The notes beneath the pieces are model-generated. The model saw only the letters and a list, made by a program, of their open reading frames with translations. It was not told the DNA's origin and made no database searches. The position numbers and the translations under genes are program-made. DNA of 53,104 nucleotides from CAZIZT01 sp964544085 (lineage in GTDB: Bacteria > Campylobacterota_A > Desulfurellia > Desulfurellales > Hippeaceae), in the NCBI GenBank assembly GCA_964544085.1, contig CAZIZT010000008.1:1-53104 (forward strand). The letters run 5' to 3'. Below, piece after piece: positions 7,920 through 17,513 of the stretch. The first letter of the stretch is position 1, and the number at the start of each line of letters is the position of its first letter.

Positions 7920-10754
7920 CTATACAACCTTTTCTACATGAACATCCTCACCTATAAAGACAAGATACCCCTCCACATTCCCACCGTAGATGCTGCGCGC
8001 TATCTCGCAATATTGGCGTATCTGTTCTGCATACTCCTTTTTTATCTGCCTGGTTGTCTCATCATCTCTACCCATTTTTTCGTCCAAACCCGTTTTGTAA
8101 TCGACAACCTTTACCGTGTCGGCATTTCTCAAAATCACATCTATGCGCTTAAGTTCTCCCCTGCTTAGAAAGCTCTTCTCCCTTTCAATCCTAACGGCAC
8201 CCTCAAACAGGCGTTTTACCTCATCGGAGTTAGAGAACCGCTTTAACATGTCCTCTACCCATTCGAAATCGCGTTGCCTGAAATACAACCTGTACTCTGG
8301 CTTGAGTTGCTCAAACGCATCATGTAAATCCTCGGGTGTGAAGCTGCGAGCCCTCTCAAGCACCCTGTGAAGCATCTCCCCGTACAACCTTTTTTTGAGC
8401 TCTCCCGTCGCCTTTCTGCCTGTGTGGGGAGCCTTATGCTTCTGTTGTGGCACATAAAATTCTCTGTACTCAACAGCACCACCGGATGTCTGTGGTTCTA
8501 ACACCCTCTGCTCCTGCCTCAGCTCACCAGCTGCATACTCATCGCTCCCTATTGCATCAAACAACAGCTTCGACAACCTGTTGCCGCTCTTCAAACCATA
8601 CACAAACAATGCATCCTTCGCCCTTGTAAGCGCCACATAAAGGGTGTTAAGCTCATCGAGCATACTCCTTTTCTGCTCAACATCCACTATATGCTCCACC
8701 TCACGATTGTAAAGCTTCCAGCTCTTTTTCACCCTTACAACAAAGTCTTCAAGACCCAGGTTATCGTTTCTGACCTCAAGAAAACTCAGATCGCTTTTAA
8801 TGCTGTAGCGAAACAGTGGCAGTATAACAGAATCAAATTCGAGACCCTTCGATCCGTGTATCGTCATTACAGAAACAGCATCAGACAGGCTATCGGATAT
8901 GCTCGGCGTATCACTGAGCGCATCTGAAAGCCTCCTCACAAACTCCACATAATCCAGACCCTCAAACTGAGCTGCAGTCTCAACAATAGCATGAAAGTCC
9001 TTCTGTGATTCGAACAGGCTGCCCATACCTGTAGTCTCAAGCAAGCGCCTAAGGAGAAGCAGATTGGGAACCTTGTTTATTAAGCCCCTAAGCTCATCTG
9101 CCCAGCTGAAATCATCCATCTTTACATAAGCCGTGAGTTTATGTCTATAGATCTGCTGATTGTCCGCAACATACAGCAATGCATTCAAAATTGTTATGCC
9201 CGCAGGTGTCTCCGCCACACTGTTGCTTGTACGATCAACAACAGGTACATCATGCCCTTTCAAATAACCGATCAGCTCTGCAGCAACGCTGTTTGTCCTA
9301 ACAAGAATTGCTATATCCCTGTATCTTTTTCCAACACTAACCAGACGCTTTATTGTGCTTACAATCTCCTTCTGAATCTCCTCTTTGTCAGCAAACACCT
9401 TGGCCTCTACATAGCCTTCCCCTTGTGCCATGGAACTGGATCGTGAATACCGAAAATCGGGGTACTCCCCGCCAATCTTCTCAAACACCTGATTAACGAA
9501 TTTCACGATATTTCTGCCGCTTCGCCTGTTGTAAGGAAGTGTTTCTTCCTGTATCCTGCCCTTATAGAGCTCGGCAACGTGGTTGAACAAACGCGAGTCT
9601 GCACCCCTAAACCTATAGATGGACTGTTTTTGATCACCCACACAGAAAAATGATCCTATCTTATCGTCCACGCCTTTACCGCTAATGAGCTCATTAACTA
9701 TGGGCTCTAACACAGCCCATTGAATCAGACTCGTATCCTGAAACTCATCCACAAGCAGATGCCTGATCCTGCTATCGAGTCTGAAGTAGAGAAACTCACG
9801 CTCTACAGTATCATCCTCCCCTGCAAGCAGATTGTAGACCAGATTTGCAATATCGGCAAAACCAAACATCGCTTTCTGTCTGGTAATCTCATCAAAATAC
9901 CCCTCATACTCCTCAAACAGCCTCAGAAACTCGGCTGTTTCATACCTAAGCAGGGCGTCTATAAAATCACCTGCAGCCTTGCTAAACATCTTCCACGGTT
10001 GTTCAATCAGGTGGTTAAACCTTCTAAAGTTCCTGTTATCCGTCAGGGCTTTATCAAATATGTCGAGGAATACAAGCGGTTCGTCCTCTTCAATGAAACG
10101 TTCGGCCTTTTTGCTTGAGTTTCCAAGTTCGTTCTTTATCTCGTTGAGCTTCTCGGAAAGCACTCGCTTGGCATCGATGAGGGACTTTCTCCTTCTGAAA
10201 AACTCTCTTCTAAGCCTATCAGGGTCGTATCCCCTGCTTAAACCCTTTATCTGTGCGGCTATATCAAGAAGCGGCACAATGTACCTCAGAATAAAGTCAA
10301 CCACGCCACTGGATTCGGCATAATCGGCAAATCTAAATAGCGATTCAGTGCGATACCTATCACCAAGCAAGTGGCCCGCAAACCGTTTTAAGGCATCGGT
10401 TATCATTCTCCGTCTGCATGAAGGTGTAGCCACATCAAATCCAAAGGGCACCCCTGCTTCAAAGCTGAATAGCTGTAATATCTGAAGAAAGAAGGCATCA
10501 ATGGTCATAATGTTTAGCTCTCCTGCCGACTCCGGTGCAAATCCATCGGGCAGGCTATTATCTGCTTTAAGTTCCAGAAGTTTTTGCCTGATACGCCTCT
10601 TCATCTCGTTGGCTGCCTTCCTCGTAAAGGTCAAACAGAGAATCTCTCCCGGCAGCGCACCTGCTTTTATAAGCTCAACGAAGCGTTCTGTCAGCCTGTA
10701 TGTCTTACCGCTTCCTGCCGAAGCCCTGATAATGATGTGTTTTAGGTCCTGCAT
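7920..10754 (-). CDS. addA: AddA-type helicase-nuclease (UvrD/RecB-like)
   Basis: Large SF1A helicase with a C-terminal nuclease, the RecB-like subunit that with AddB resects double-strand breaks for RecA. Walker A is A-S-A-G-S-G-K-T about 11 residues in; the UvrD motif L-T-F-T-R-K-A-A-N-E-M follows, then V-D-E-F-Q-D-T-S (Walker B) and a Q-K-Q-S-I-Y-R-F-R-G-A motif. The C-terminal V-V-D-Y-K-T-G is the PD-(D/E)XK nuclease motif. Length of about 944 residues is at the short end for AddA. The frame opens at a GTG (10772), but ATG 10754 has AGG six bases upstream and is preferred. It overlaps the end of addB, so the two are coupled. Confidence 0.9.
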   Translation of the reverse strand: MQDLKHIIIRASAGSGKTYRLTERFVELIKAGALPGEILCLTFTRKAANEMKRRIRQKLLELKADNSLPDGFAPESAGELNIMTIDAFFLQILQLFSFEAGVPFGFDVATPSCRRRMITDALKRFAGHLLGDRYRTESLFRFADYAESSGVVDFILRYIVPLLDIAAQIKGLSRGYDPDRLRREFFRRRKSLIDAKRVLSEKLNEIKNELGNSSKKAERFIEEDEPLVFLDIFDKALTDNRNFRRFNHLIEQPWKMFSKAAGDFIDALLRYETAEFLRLFEEYEGYFDEITRQKAMFGFADIANLVYNLLAGEDDTVEREFLYFRLDSRIRHLLVDEFQDTSLIQWAVLEPIVNELISGKGVDDKIGSFFCVGDQKQSIYRFRGADSRLFNHVAELYKGRIQEETLPYNRRSGRNIVKFVNQVFEKIGGEYPDFRYSRSSSMAQGEGYVEAKVFADKEEIQKEIVSTIKRLVSVGKRYRDIAILVRTNSVAAELIGYLKGHDVPVVDRTSNSVAETPAGITILNALLYVADNQQIYRHKLTAYVKMDDFSWADELRGLINKVPNLLLLRRLLETTGMGSLFESQKDFHAIVETAAQFEGLDYVEFVRRLSDALSDTPSISDSLSDAVSVMTIHGSKGLEFDSVILPLFRYSIKSDLSFLEVRNDNLGLEDFVVRVKKSWKLYNREVEHIVDVEQKRSMLDELNTLYVALTRAKDALFVYGLKSGNRLSKLLFDAIGSDEYAAGELRQEQRVLEPQTSGGAVEYREFYVPQQKHKAPHTGRKATGELKKRLYGEMLHRVLERARSFTPEDLHDAFEQLKPEYRLYFRQRDFEWVEDMLKRFSNSDEVKRLFEGAVRIEREKSFLSRGELKRIDVILRNADTVKVVDYKTGLDEKMGRDDETTRQIKKEYAEQIRQYCEIARSIYGGNVEGYLVFIGEDVHVEKVV

Positions 10755-13312
10755 ATCTGCCTGTAAGGGCACCTGCCACAGTATCTCTTCTCCTTTTTGA
10801 ACTCCTCTGTGGCAAGCATCCGTTCTACGGTCATTCTAATATCCTGTTTAAACTCATCAAACCGTTCCAGAATCCCGTCCATGGACCTATACTTCATCTC
10901 TTTGAACGACAGGTAGTAAAGCCCACGACACCTGTCATTCCTTTTTGTCTCTATGGCGATCGCATACAGGGGTAGCTGAACATTGTAAGGTTTATCGTAG
11001 GACTTTATCTCATCAACCGTCCCTGTCTTGTAATCCACAATGGCAAAACCGCCCCCTTTCAGCCTGTCCACCCTGTCTATACGCCCGGTTACCCTTTTTC
11101 CGGCGATCTCTATGGAGAAATCAACCTCCACATCAATCCTCTCTATCCGGCTGTTCCTATCGACCTCCTCGTCGATGAGGCCGGAATGCAATATCCTGTA
11201 GCAGATATATTCGGCTTTCAGTCTCTCAAGCGGATTTGTTCTGCAGTAGGCACTATTTTCAATGATTTCGGAAAAATGTCTCCTTATTCTATCCTCAAGT
11301 TCCTCTCTTGCAGTGATAGGCTCTCCGTGTTCCTTGTACAGGGACTCCATAACCTCATGAACGATTCTTCCCATCTCAAAAACCGATTCGTCCGTGTAAT
11401 CCTTACCAGAAGAGACACCCTTCAAGTATCGCAAATAGAAACGGTATGGGCACTCCTTAAAATCTGTGATCGAATGTGCACTGAAACTCATCTTCTTTAT
11501 CTTTTCATCGTCCTCAGGACTCTTCCTTGCAACATCAGGGGGTTTTTTGATAAGCTCAACGCTTCTGCCCTTAAAAGAGCTAACACCTTCCACAGACTCA
11601 AACTGGGTTGTCTCTACCTTTATGGCAGGATTATTGCCGCTTGTCATCTCCACAATAAACCTGCTTGGGGATTCAACGTCGTTTTCAACATACCCAAGAA
11701 AAACCTTATCCGCATTTGCAAGCAGACTGCTAAAGTGGTAGCGCTGAAGCTCCTCCCTTTCTCTCCAGGTGGGCAGCCCGCACCGCTTTCTCAGGGTGCT
11801 GTTCAAAAACATATCTTTCCTTAGCTTTTTCGGGAACACCTCCTCATTCATCAGAGGAACGATCATCACCTTTCTGCTTAACAGACGTGACTCAAGCATA
11901 CCCACAACCGTTACCGGTCCGCCCTTTACATCTGCAAATCGTACAGTTGCAAGGGTATCATAAATGAACTCGAGTATATCCAGCGGATCCGACTCAAGCC
12001 TCACAATGTCGCTATCCAGCATGGAGAGTCTATCCAGCTCGTCAAACAGCGTATCTCGAGCCTCAATGAAATCAGGATCATCGGAGGAGTATTGCACACC
12101 CTTGAAGCACCGTTTGAGCCTGGCTGCCGCCTGCTGTAGCGTTACCCGCTTTTTCTCCATCAGCTTACCCAGACACTGAAATGCACCGCTGAGCTCTCGA
12201 TCGTACACAGGTTCGTATTTCTTCAGGTTCTTAACCCTCACAAACGGATGAGCAATCAACCTCTCAAAATGCACACCAAGCACCAGACCATCACCGGGTT
12301 TCTCCCTGTAAGCATCCAGAAACGCACGCAGAAAGCGCATGTACACACTCTCTTCAAGCCCAAAACCTGCTGAGAAATTAAACAGCTCCCCTCCCAGCAT
12401 GCGCATAAGCCCAATTAGCGAATCATCCGGTAAAACAACAAGTATATCATCGGGCGCAATACCCTTTTGAAGTTGCTGTAACACCACAGACTTTACCCAT
12501 CTGACTGTATCGTAGCGCGTTGTTGTTCTTGTTATTGTGATATCGGATTGAGGAGAAGTAAAACTTTCCCTATCGTCCACATCGAGCCATTCAAGAAGGC
12601 TTATGGGCGGACAGCACCAGCCACCCAAATAAACTCTCAGGCGCGACTTTCTTGCAATCTCATCGAGCACATACCTCTCAAATGCTGTGAGCAAACCACT
12701 TAAAGCAATGTGCACATCGCCTGCAAACGCTATATTAATCTTTTTCTGAAGCTTCAAATGATTGATATCGGCAAGCCCGTAGCTCTCCAGAAGTCCAATA
12801 TATCGGGTATAGATCCTCTCAAGTAGACCAACATCATCAACAATATCAACTGTTTCAATGCCACTGGCTGCTTCCTTGAGTCTGTCAAAATCCACAAGAT
12901 TCTGAGCAAGCTCCCCGTAGAAGTCGAGCAGATACACGGCAAATGCCCTCATCTGTCTGAGCCTGCCAAGCAGCTCCCTCTTGAGCCACACAGCCCCAGC
13001 AGAGACGCTCACCTCATCGATTACCTCATCAAGCGCCCTTTTTAGCATCACAAGCCGCACAAAGTCATCCACAACACTCTCTGCTCCCTTCTCCACAACG
13101 CGATCAAAAAAGAGCGCATGGTTCATCAGATAAGGAGCCTCCCTAACACCCTCAATCATGGAAACAAGCTCCCTCTGAGCCCTCGCCGTTGGGAGAACCA
13201 GCGTATCCCGCTCGGTGATTGCAACGTTGCCATCCTTTCCAGATATGCGTGCCGCTATGTACGGTAGAACAGCCCCGTTTACTATGTCGATGTTTTTCCT
13301 GCCCTGTCTCAT
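10742..13312 (-). CDS. addB: AddB-type nuclease with Fe-S cluster
   Basis: An 856-residue partner of AddA. The N-terminal part is a degenerate helicase-like region (V-L-P-T-A-R-A-Q-R-E-L) without a visible Walker A. The C-terminal third is a PD-(D/E)XK nuclease with F-K-E-C-P-Y-R-F-Y-L-R-Y-L, E-M-G-R-I-V-H and V-D-Y-K-T-G-T. The last residues C-G-R-C-P-Y-R-Q-I-C, with the earlier C-P-Y-R, supply the four cysteines of the Fe-S staple known in AddB. It lies 2 bp after the membrane-anchored protein gene and overlaps addA. Together AddAB would load RecA (encoded at 37836) during recombination repair. Confidence 0.88.
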   Translation of the reverse strand: MRQGRKNIDIVNGAVLPYIAARISGKDGNVAITERDTLVLPTARAQRELVSMIEGVREAPYLMNHALFFDRVVEKGAESVVDDFVRLVMLKRALDEVIDEVSVSAGAVWLKRELLGRLRQMRAFAVYLLDFYGELAQNLVDFDRLKEAASGIETVDIVDDVGLLERIYTRYIGLLESYGLADINHLKLQKKINIAFAGDVHIALSGLLTAFERYVLDEIARKSRLRVYLGGWCCPPISLLEWLDVDDRESFTSPQSDITITRTTTRYDTVRWVKSVVLQQLQKGIAPDDILVVLPDDSLIGLMRMLGGELFNFSAGFGLEESVYMRFLRAFLDAYREKPGDGLVLGVHFERLIAHPFVRVKNLKKYEPVYDRELSGAFQCLGKLMEKKRVTLQQAAARLKRCFKGVQYSSDDPDFIEARDTLFDELDRLSMLDSDIVRLESDPLDILEFIYDTLATVRFADVKGGPVTVVGMLESRLLSRKVMIVPLMNEEVFPKKLRKDMFLNSTLRKRCGLPTWREREELQRYHFSSLLANADKVFLGYVENDVESPSRFIVEMTSGNNPAIKVETTQFESVEGVSSFKGRSVELIKKPPDVARKSPEDDEKIKKMSFSAHSITDFKECPYRFYLRYLKGVSSGKDYTDESVFEMGRIVHEVMESLYKEHGEPITAREELEDRIRRHFSEIIENSAYCRTNPLERLKAEYICYRILHSGLIDEEVDRNSRIERIDVEVDFSIEIAGKRVTGRIDRVDRLKGGGFAIVDYKTGTVDEIKSYDKPYNVQLPLYAIAIETKRNDRCRGLYYLSFKEMKYRSMDGILERFDEFKQDIRMTVERMLATEEFKKEKRYCGRCPYRQICRT

Positions 13313-13314
13313 GC

Positions 13315-14346
13315 TCAGTTGGAGAGTTTAAGTTCTATGACCTCAAACGGTTTGTGTGTCTTCTCTATCCAGCGTATCAGTTCCTCAAGCTTCAGACAAC
13401 GTACATTCCTTGCCGTCAGCTTCAATTTATCAGCTTTGGAAAGCAAAAATCTCTCAACGGAAGGGTAGGCTGAGGGAATTGGCAGGGACTTGAGGGGAGA
13501 AAGTAGACTATCGACAACTTCTTTCGGAGTTTTGCCCTCCTTTCTGGCAAGATAGTCTACGGCTCTTGTTACCAGACCTTGATTGACAAACTCAAGGTTT
13601 AAAAGTGCCGGCTTGATTTTCATAAACTGGTCCACAAGCTGGGCAACAAACGTTATGTCTTTAGGATTCCTTCTGTACTCTTTGCTGAGCTCTCCTATTC
13701 TGTCAAAATCAACGTTTCTCAAGAACAACGAGTAGGAAAACACAACATTGTTTTTAAAATCCAACCTGTACCGTTTGATGTCAAGCTCCTTTTTCTTGAA
13801 ATCTGCAGAAAACTCAAAGTGCACATTTATCGGCTCATCAAGCTTAACAATTTTCTTAAGATCGCCTTTCTGAAGCTGTTTAATCAGCGATTCATCAAAT
13901 CTTATCTGGTTTATCTGAACACTCATATGCTTAACAAAACCCCTCTGCTTTGTAGTATCAAAGGTTGCATGCTCTATGTGCACGATCGGTACTTCTTGTT
14001 GCTCAGAGGCTATTTTGCCGTACAGCGTCGCATTGTAAGAGTTAACAACATAGTGATCCTTCCAGTTGCCAGAGAGCACAAGCCTCTTTATCAAAAAGTA
14101 CCCGGTGAGCCTCTTTTTGTATCTTCCTTTAACAGTGTACCTCACATCCGTTAGAACAATTCGCCTGCCCAGAAGGTTGCTCTTTATGGAAGCGTATGTG
14201 AGTCTATTCTGTAAGTGCTCATTCTGAATCCAGCTATCCACACGCTCCTTAGCAACCTTCTGTATATAGGCGTTCATAGAAAAGTAACCCGCAACCAGCA
14301 GGATACCAACGACGACAACACCAATTATAAGCTTTTGAAAACGCAC
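13315..14346 (-). CDS. Membrane-anchored periplasmic protein of unknown function
   Basis: A 343-residue protein with an uncleaved N-terminal anchor (residues about 7-27, hydrophobic after M-R-F-Q-K) and a long, beta-rich, Lys-rich periplasmic part. The repeated short strands and single anchor recall AsmA/DUF945-like envelope proteins, but I see no diagnostic motif. It is the first gene after a strong promoter and directly precedes addB with 2 bp spacing. The operon position gives no obvious functional link to DNA repair. Start supported by AAAGGAGG 8 bases before its GTG/ATG region. Confidence 0.65.
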   Translation of the reverse strand: MRFQKLIIGVVVVGILLVAGYFSMNAYIQKVAKERVDSWIQNEHLQNRLTYASIKSNLLGRRIVLTDVRYTVKGRYKKRLTGYFLIKRLVLSGNWKDHYVVNSYNATLYGKIASEQQEVPIVHIEHATFDTTKQRGFVKHMSVQINQIRFDESLIKQLQKGDLKKIVKLDEPINVHFEFSADFKKKELDIKRYRLDFKNNVVFSYSLFLRNVDFDRIGELSKEYRRNPKDITFVAQLVDQFMKIKPALLNLEFVNQGLVTRAVDYLARKEGKTPKEVVDSLLSPLKSLPIPSAYPSVERFLLSKADKLKLTARNVRCLKLEELIRWIEKTHKPFEVIELKLSN

Positions 14347-14392
14347 AAAAGCCTCCTTTCGTTAACAATACTTTTCAGGCGAAAACAGCACG

Positions 14393-14420
14393 ATTATAGC
14401 AAAAAATCCCTTATCGGCAA
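14393..14420 (-). promoter_or_regulatory. Promoter of the membrane protein-addBA-ridA operon
   Basis: On the minus strand TTGCCG (14420-14415), 16 bp, TATAAT (14398-14393), preceded by TG one base upstream (extended -10, TGCTATAAT). It lies between the groEL terminator and the first gene. Confidence 0.7.
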
Positions 14421-14422
14421 AC

Positions 14423-14460
14423 AAAAAAGCCCCCCTGTGGCAAGCTTGCCACAGGCGGGC
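14423..14460 (-). terminator. Intrinsic terminator of groES-groEL
   Basis: Minus-strand stem GCCCGCCTGTGGCAAG / CTTGCCACAGGGGGGC (near-perfect self-complement, 14460-14429) followed by TTTTTT (14428-14423). It starts 35 bp after the groEL stop codon and separates groEL from the next promoter. Confidence 0.9.
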
Positions 14461-14495
14461 TCCCGGGAGTGCTTTCGAACAACCCGAACCGGGTT

Positions 14496-16133
14496 TTAGT
14501 ACATTCCAGCGTTGTAGTTGGAGGCGGCAATCATCTTCTCTTTTCTCTCTTCCTCAGGATCATCCGTTACTAATGTCTCTGTCGTGAGCATCAAACCAGC
14601 AACGGATGCTGCGTTCTGGATAGCTATCCTCTCAACCTTGGTCGGGTCAACAATACCCTTTTCAAACATGTTGACAAACTCGCCGCTCCTTGCGTCGAAA
14701 CCGTAAGCCTTATCTTCATGATCCCTGATCTTGTTCACGATGATGGAACCTTCGAAACCTGCGTTGTCAGCTATAACCCTTGCAGGCTCTTCCAGCACCT
14801 TCTTGACGATCTTCACGCCAATATCCTGATCGTCATTGTCGCCCTTTACGTTCTCAAGCGCCTCCTGACATCTCAGTAGAGCCGTACCACCACCAGGTAC
14901 AATGCCTTCCTCAACAGCCGCCTTTGTTGCGTTCAGAGCGTCCTCTACGCGTGCCTTCTTCTCTTTCATCTCGGTCTCGGTGGCAGCTCCGACCTTTATG
15001 ATGGCAACACCGCCGGCCAGCTTCGCCATTCTCTCTCTCAATTTCTCCTTGTCATACTCGCTTGTGGACTGCTCAATCTGAGCCTTAATCTGGGCAATCC
15101 TTGCTTCAATATCCTCTTTGGAGCCCATACCGTCAACTATCGTGGTGTTCTCCTTATCCACGATAACCTTCTTTGCCCTACCCAGAGCGTCCAGATCCAC
15201 CGTATCCAGCCTCATGCCTGTCTCGTCGCTGATAACCTGGCCACCGGTCAGGATTGCGATATCCCTGAGCATCTCCTTCCTTCTATCACCGAAACCGGGT
15301 GCCTTTACAGCCACGCACGAGATTGTTCCCCTGATCTTGTTTACAACCAGTGTTGCAAGAGCCTCGCCCTCAACCTCTTCAGCTATGACAACAAATGGCT
15401 TTCCTGTCTTTGCAATCTTCTCAACAAGCGGCAGGAATTCCTGCATAGAGCTGATTTTCTTGTCCGTAATGACGATGAAAGGATCCTCCAGCTCCGCAAT
15501 CATCTTGTCCGTGTTGGTCACAAAGTAGGGAGAGAGGTAACCCCTGTCGAATCTCATACCCTCAACAAGCTCAAGGGTTGTCTCCATACCCTTGGCTTCC
15601 TCAACGGTGATAACACCGTTTTTGCCAACCTTGTCCATCGCCTCAGCTATTATCTCGCCGATCTCATGGTCGTTGTTGGCGGAGATAGTACCGACCTCTG
15701 CAATTTGCTTCTTGTCCGTAACCTCCTTGGAGATCTTCTTAAGCTCCTCTACTACCTTCTCTACAGCCCTGTCAATACCCCTCTTTATCTCAATCGGGTT
15801 TGCGCCAGCGGTTACATTTCTTAAACCTTCCCTGAATATAGCCCTTGCAAGGATCGTTGCCGTTGTTGTACCGTCACCCGCCACATCGCTTGTCTTGGAT
15901 GCAACCTCCTTAACAAGCTGTGCACCCATATTTTCATAGGGCTCTTTCAGCTCTATCTCCCTGGCAACGGTTACGCCGTCCTTTGTAATGGTGGGGCTAC
16001 CGAATTTCCTGTCGATAACAACATTCCTACCCCTTGGACCCATAGTAACGGCAACGGCATCCGCCAGCTTATTTACACCCTTCAAAATATGCTCTCTTGC
16101 GCTATCTCCAAACTCCAGCATCTTTGCAGTCAT
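14496..16133 (-). CDS. groEL: 60-kDa chaperonin GroEL
   Basis: Cytosolic ATP-dependent folding chamber subunit, 545 residues. Visible hallmarks are V-T-M-G-P-R-G-R-N-V near residue 30, D-G-T-T-T-A-T near 87 (ATP site), and the late G-I-V-P-G-G-G-T-A-L-L. The extreme C-terminus reads N-A-G-M-Y instead of the usual G-G-M repeats. It follows groES by 13 bp, with a Shine-Dalgarno GGAGG before the ATG, and both are under the CIRCE operator. Expression should rise on heat shock when HrcA is released; hrcA is not in the window. Confidence 0.98.
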   Translation of the reverse strand: MTAKMLEFGDSAREHILKGVNKLADAVAVTMGPRGRNVVIDRKFGSPTITKDGVTVAREIELKEPYENMGAQLVKEVASKTSDVAGDGTTTATILARAIFREGLRNVTAGANPIEIKRGIDRAVEKVVEELKKISKEVTDKKQIAEVGTISANNDHEIGEIIAEAMDKVGKNGVITVEEAKGMETTLELVEGMRFDRGYLSPYFVTNTDKMIAELEDPFIVITDKKISSMQEFLPLVEKIAKTGKPFVVIAEEVEGEALATLVVNKIRGTISCVAVKAPGFGDRRKEMLRDIAILTGGQVISDETGMRLDTVDLDALGRAKKVIVDKENTTIVDGMGSKEDIEARIAQIKAQIEQSTSEYDKEKLRERMAKLAGGVAIIKVGAATETEMKEKKARVEDALNATKAAVEEGIVPGGGTALLRCQEALENVKGDNDDQDIGVKIVKKVLEEPARVIADNAGFEGSIIVNKIRDHEDKAYGFDARSGEFVNMFEKGIVDPTKVERIAIQNAASVAGLMLTTETLVTDDPEEERKEKMIAASNYNAGMY

Positions 16134-16146
16134 CTTTGCCTACCTC

Positions 16147-16407
16147 CTATTCGAATTTTCCGAGAATTTCGTCCTCTTTAAGGATGATGAATTTTTTGTC
16201 ATCTATCTTGAGCTCGTTACCGGCGTACTTTTCAAATACAACAACATCGCCCTTCTTAACGAGCTCAACATCATCACCTACCTCTACTACCGTACCCTGC
16301 TGTGGCTTATCCTTAGCCGTATCCGGAATTATGATGCCGCTTTCAGTTTTCTCCTCCATCTCCATCGGTTCTACCAGAACCCTATCCATCAACGGTTTGA
16401 ATGCCAT
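16147..16407 (-). CDS. groES: 10-kDa co-chaperonin GroES
   Basis: Lid of the GroEL chamber, 86 residues. It starts M-A-F-K-P-L-M-D-R-V-L-V and contains G-I-I-I-P-D-T-A-K-D-K-P-Q-Q-G (mobile loop) and V-F-E-K-Y-A-G-N-E. It is shorter than the usual 94-97 residues because the segment between the mobile loop and the G-D-V-V-V-F strand is abbreviated, as in Campylobacterota-like GroES. It is first in the groESL operon. Confidence 0.97.
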   Translation of the reverse strand: MAFKPLMDRVLVEPMEMEEKTESGIIIPDTAKDKPQQGTVVEVGDDVELVKKGDVVVFEKYAGNELKIDDKKFIILKEDEILGKFE

Positions 16408-16430
16408 CTCTCACACCTCCCTCATTTTTG

Positions 16431-16457
16431 TTAGCACTCACACTTACCGAGTGCTAA
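16431..16457 (-). promoter_or_regulatory. CIRCE operator (HrcA binding site) with abutting -10
   Basis: TTAGCACTC, nine bases, GAGTGCTAA: a perfect CIRCE inverted repeat, 24 bp upstream of the groES start. A -10-like TATATT (16464-16459, minus) abuts it; the best -35 is TTGACT at 16489-16484 with a long 19-bp spacer. Repression by HrcA is the established role of this element. Confidence 0.95.
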
Positions 16458-16571
16458 CAATATACCATTTTTCCAGAATTTCAAGTCAAAATATCCAGAA
16501 ATAATCGGGTTTATTCCAGATTAAATCTATTTAAATGGAATTATCTCAAAAATACTAAAAAAATCAATTTT

Positions 16572-17513
16572 TCAGCAGTTATTGGGGTTGTATTTTTCAC
16601 CGGTAGCAGCACGAATAATGGCCTTTCTGACAGTAACCTCAGCTGTTGCAAAAAGCAGCATCAACATACGCGGGTCATCAACCTGCTTTCCAGTGGAACA
16701 GGAAAGTGCAAACACAGTATCACCGTCAAAAGGTGTATGTGCGGGACGAACCGCCATTGCCACACCGTTGTGTGCTACATCAGCAAGACGAACGCTCATT
16801 CCTTTTGTAAGCGGCATATCGGTAGCGACAACAACAAGAGTGGTGTTCTCGCCTGCCAGCATCCCCTCTGTTACACTTTTCATCGCATCAAAGGAAGCTA
16901 TAAACCCATCCCTTTTTCTTATGCCTGCAACAATCCTGCCGTTTTCATCCACCACCTCACCAAGTGCATTCACGACCGCAAAAGCGGCAACACAGATGCC
17001 AGCACACTCTGTAACACACATACCAAACCCGCCCTTGCTTGCATGTTCAGTGCCGAGTATTTTCCCTATCGTGGCACCGCATCCTGCACCCACACTGCCC
17101 TCTTTTACGGTATATGAAGCCCGCAATGAGGCCTCATAGCCCCAGCTTGCATCCGGCCTTACGGTGTGGGTCTTATACTTAAGATCATAGATGGCTGCTG
17201 CAGGCACTATTGGCACTACACAAACGCCGGTATCGTGGCCTATGCCGCGTTCCTCAAGGTAGCGCATAACCCCAGATGCAGCACAGAGTCCATAGGCACT
17301 ACCACCTGTTAGAAGCAAACCGTGAATGCGTTCTATCAGGCGACCTGCCCTCAAAAGCTCTGTTTCGTGTGATGCTGGGGCTCCTCCCCTTACACTAACA
17401 CCGGCTACGGGTGGCTCATCAAACAGAAACACACTACAGCCAGTGCCTGCCTCTTCATCGCTCTTGTGGCCTATGCGTATGCCCAAACGTTTCAATGCCT
17501 CTTCAGCATTCAT
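16572..17513 (-). CDS. P1-family (S58, DmpA-like) aminopeptidase
   Basis: A 313-residue self-processing N-terminal-nucleophile hydrolase of the DmpA/BapA type. It begins with the family pattern R-I-G-H-x-S-D, and contains R-G-G-A-P-A-S-H-E-T, L-L-T-G-G-S-A-Y-G-L and G-A-G-C-G-A-T-I-G-K. Autocleavage should occur before the Thr in G-E-N-T-T-L-V-V-V-A-T-D, which becomes the nucleophile of the beta chain. Members cleave N-terminal residues or beta-amino acid peptides; the substrate here is unknown. It overlaps the cupin gene by 4 bp and is the last gene of the long dcd-to-peptidase operon. Confidence 0.88.
   Translation of the reverse strand: MNAEEALKRLGIRIGHKSDEEAGTGCSVFLFDEPPVAGVSVRGGAPASHETELLRAGRLIERIHGLLLTGGSAYGLCAASGVMRYLEERGIGHDTGVCVVPIVPAAAIYDLKYKTHTVRPDASWGYEASLRASYTVKEGSVGAGCGATIGKILGTEHASKGGFGMCVTECAGICVAAFAVVNALGEVVDENGRIVAGIRKRDGFIASFDAMKSVTEGMLAGENTTLVVVATDMPLTKGMSVRLADVAHNGVAMAVRPAHTPFDGDTVFALSCSTGKQVDDPRMLMLLFATAEVTVRKAIIRAATGEKYNPNNC

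Noticed and set aside
16500..16571. Intrinsic terminator after the P1 peptidase gene
   Set aside because: ATTCCA/TGGAAT can pair around an AT-rich loop, but the stem is weak and no T-run follows on the minus strand.
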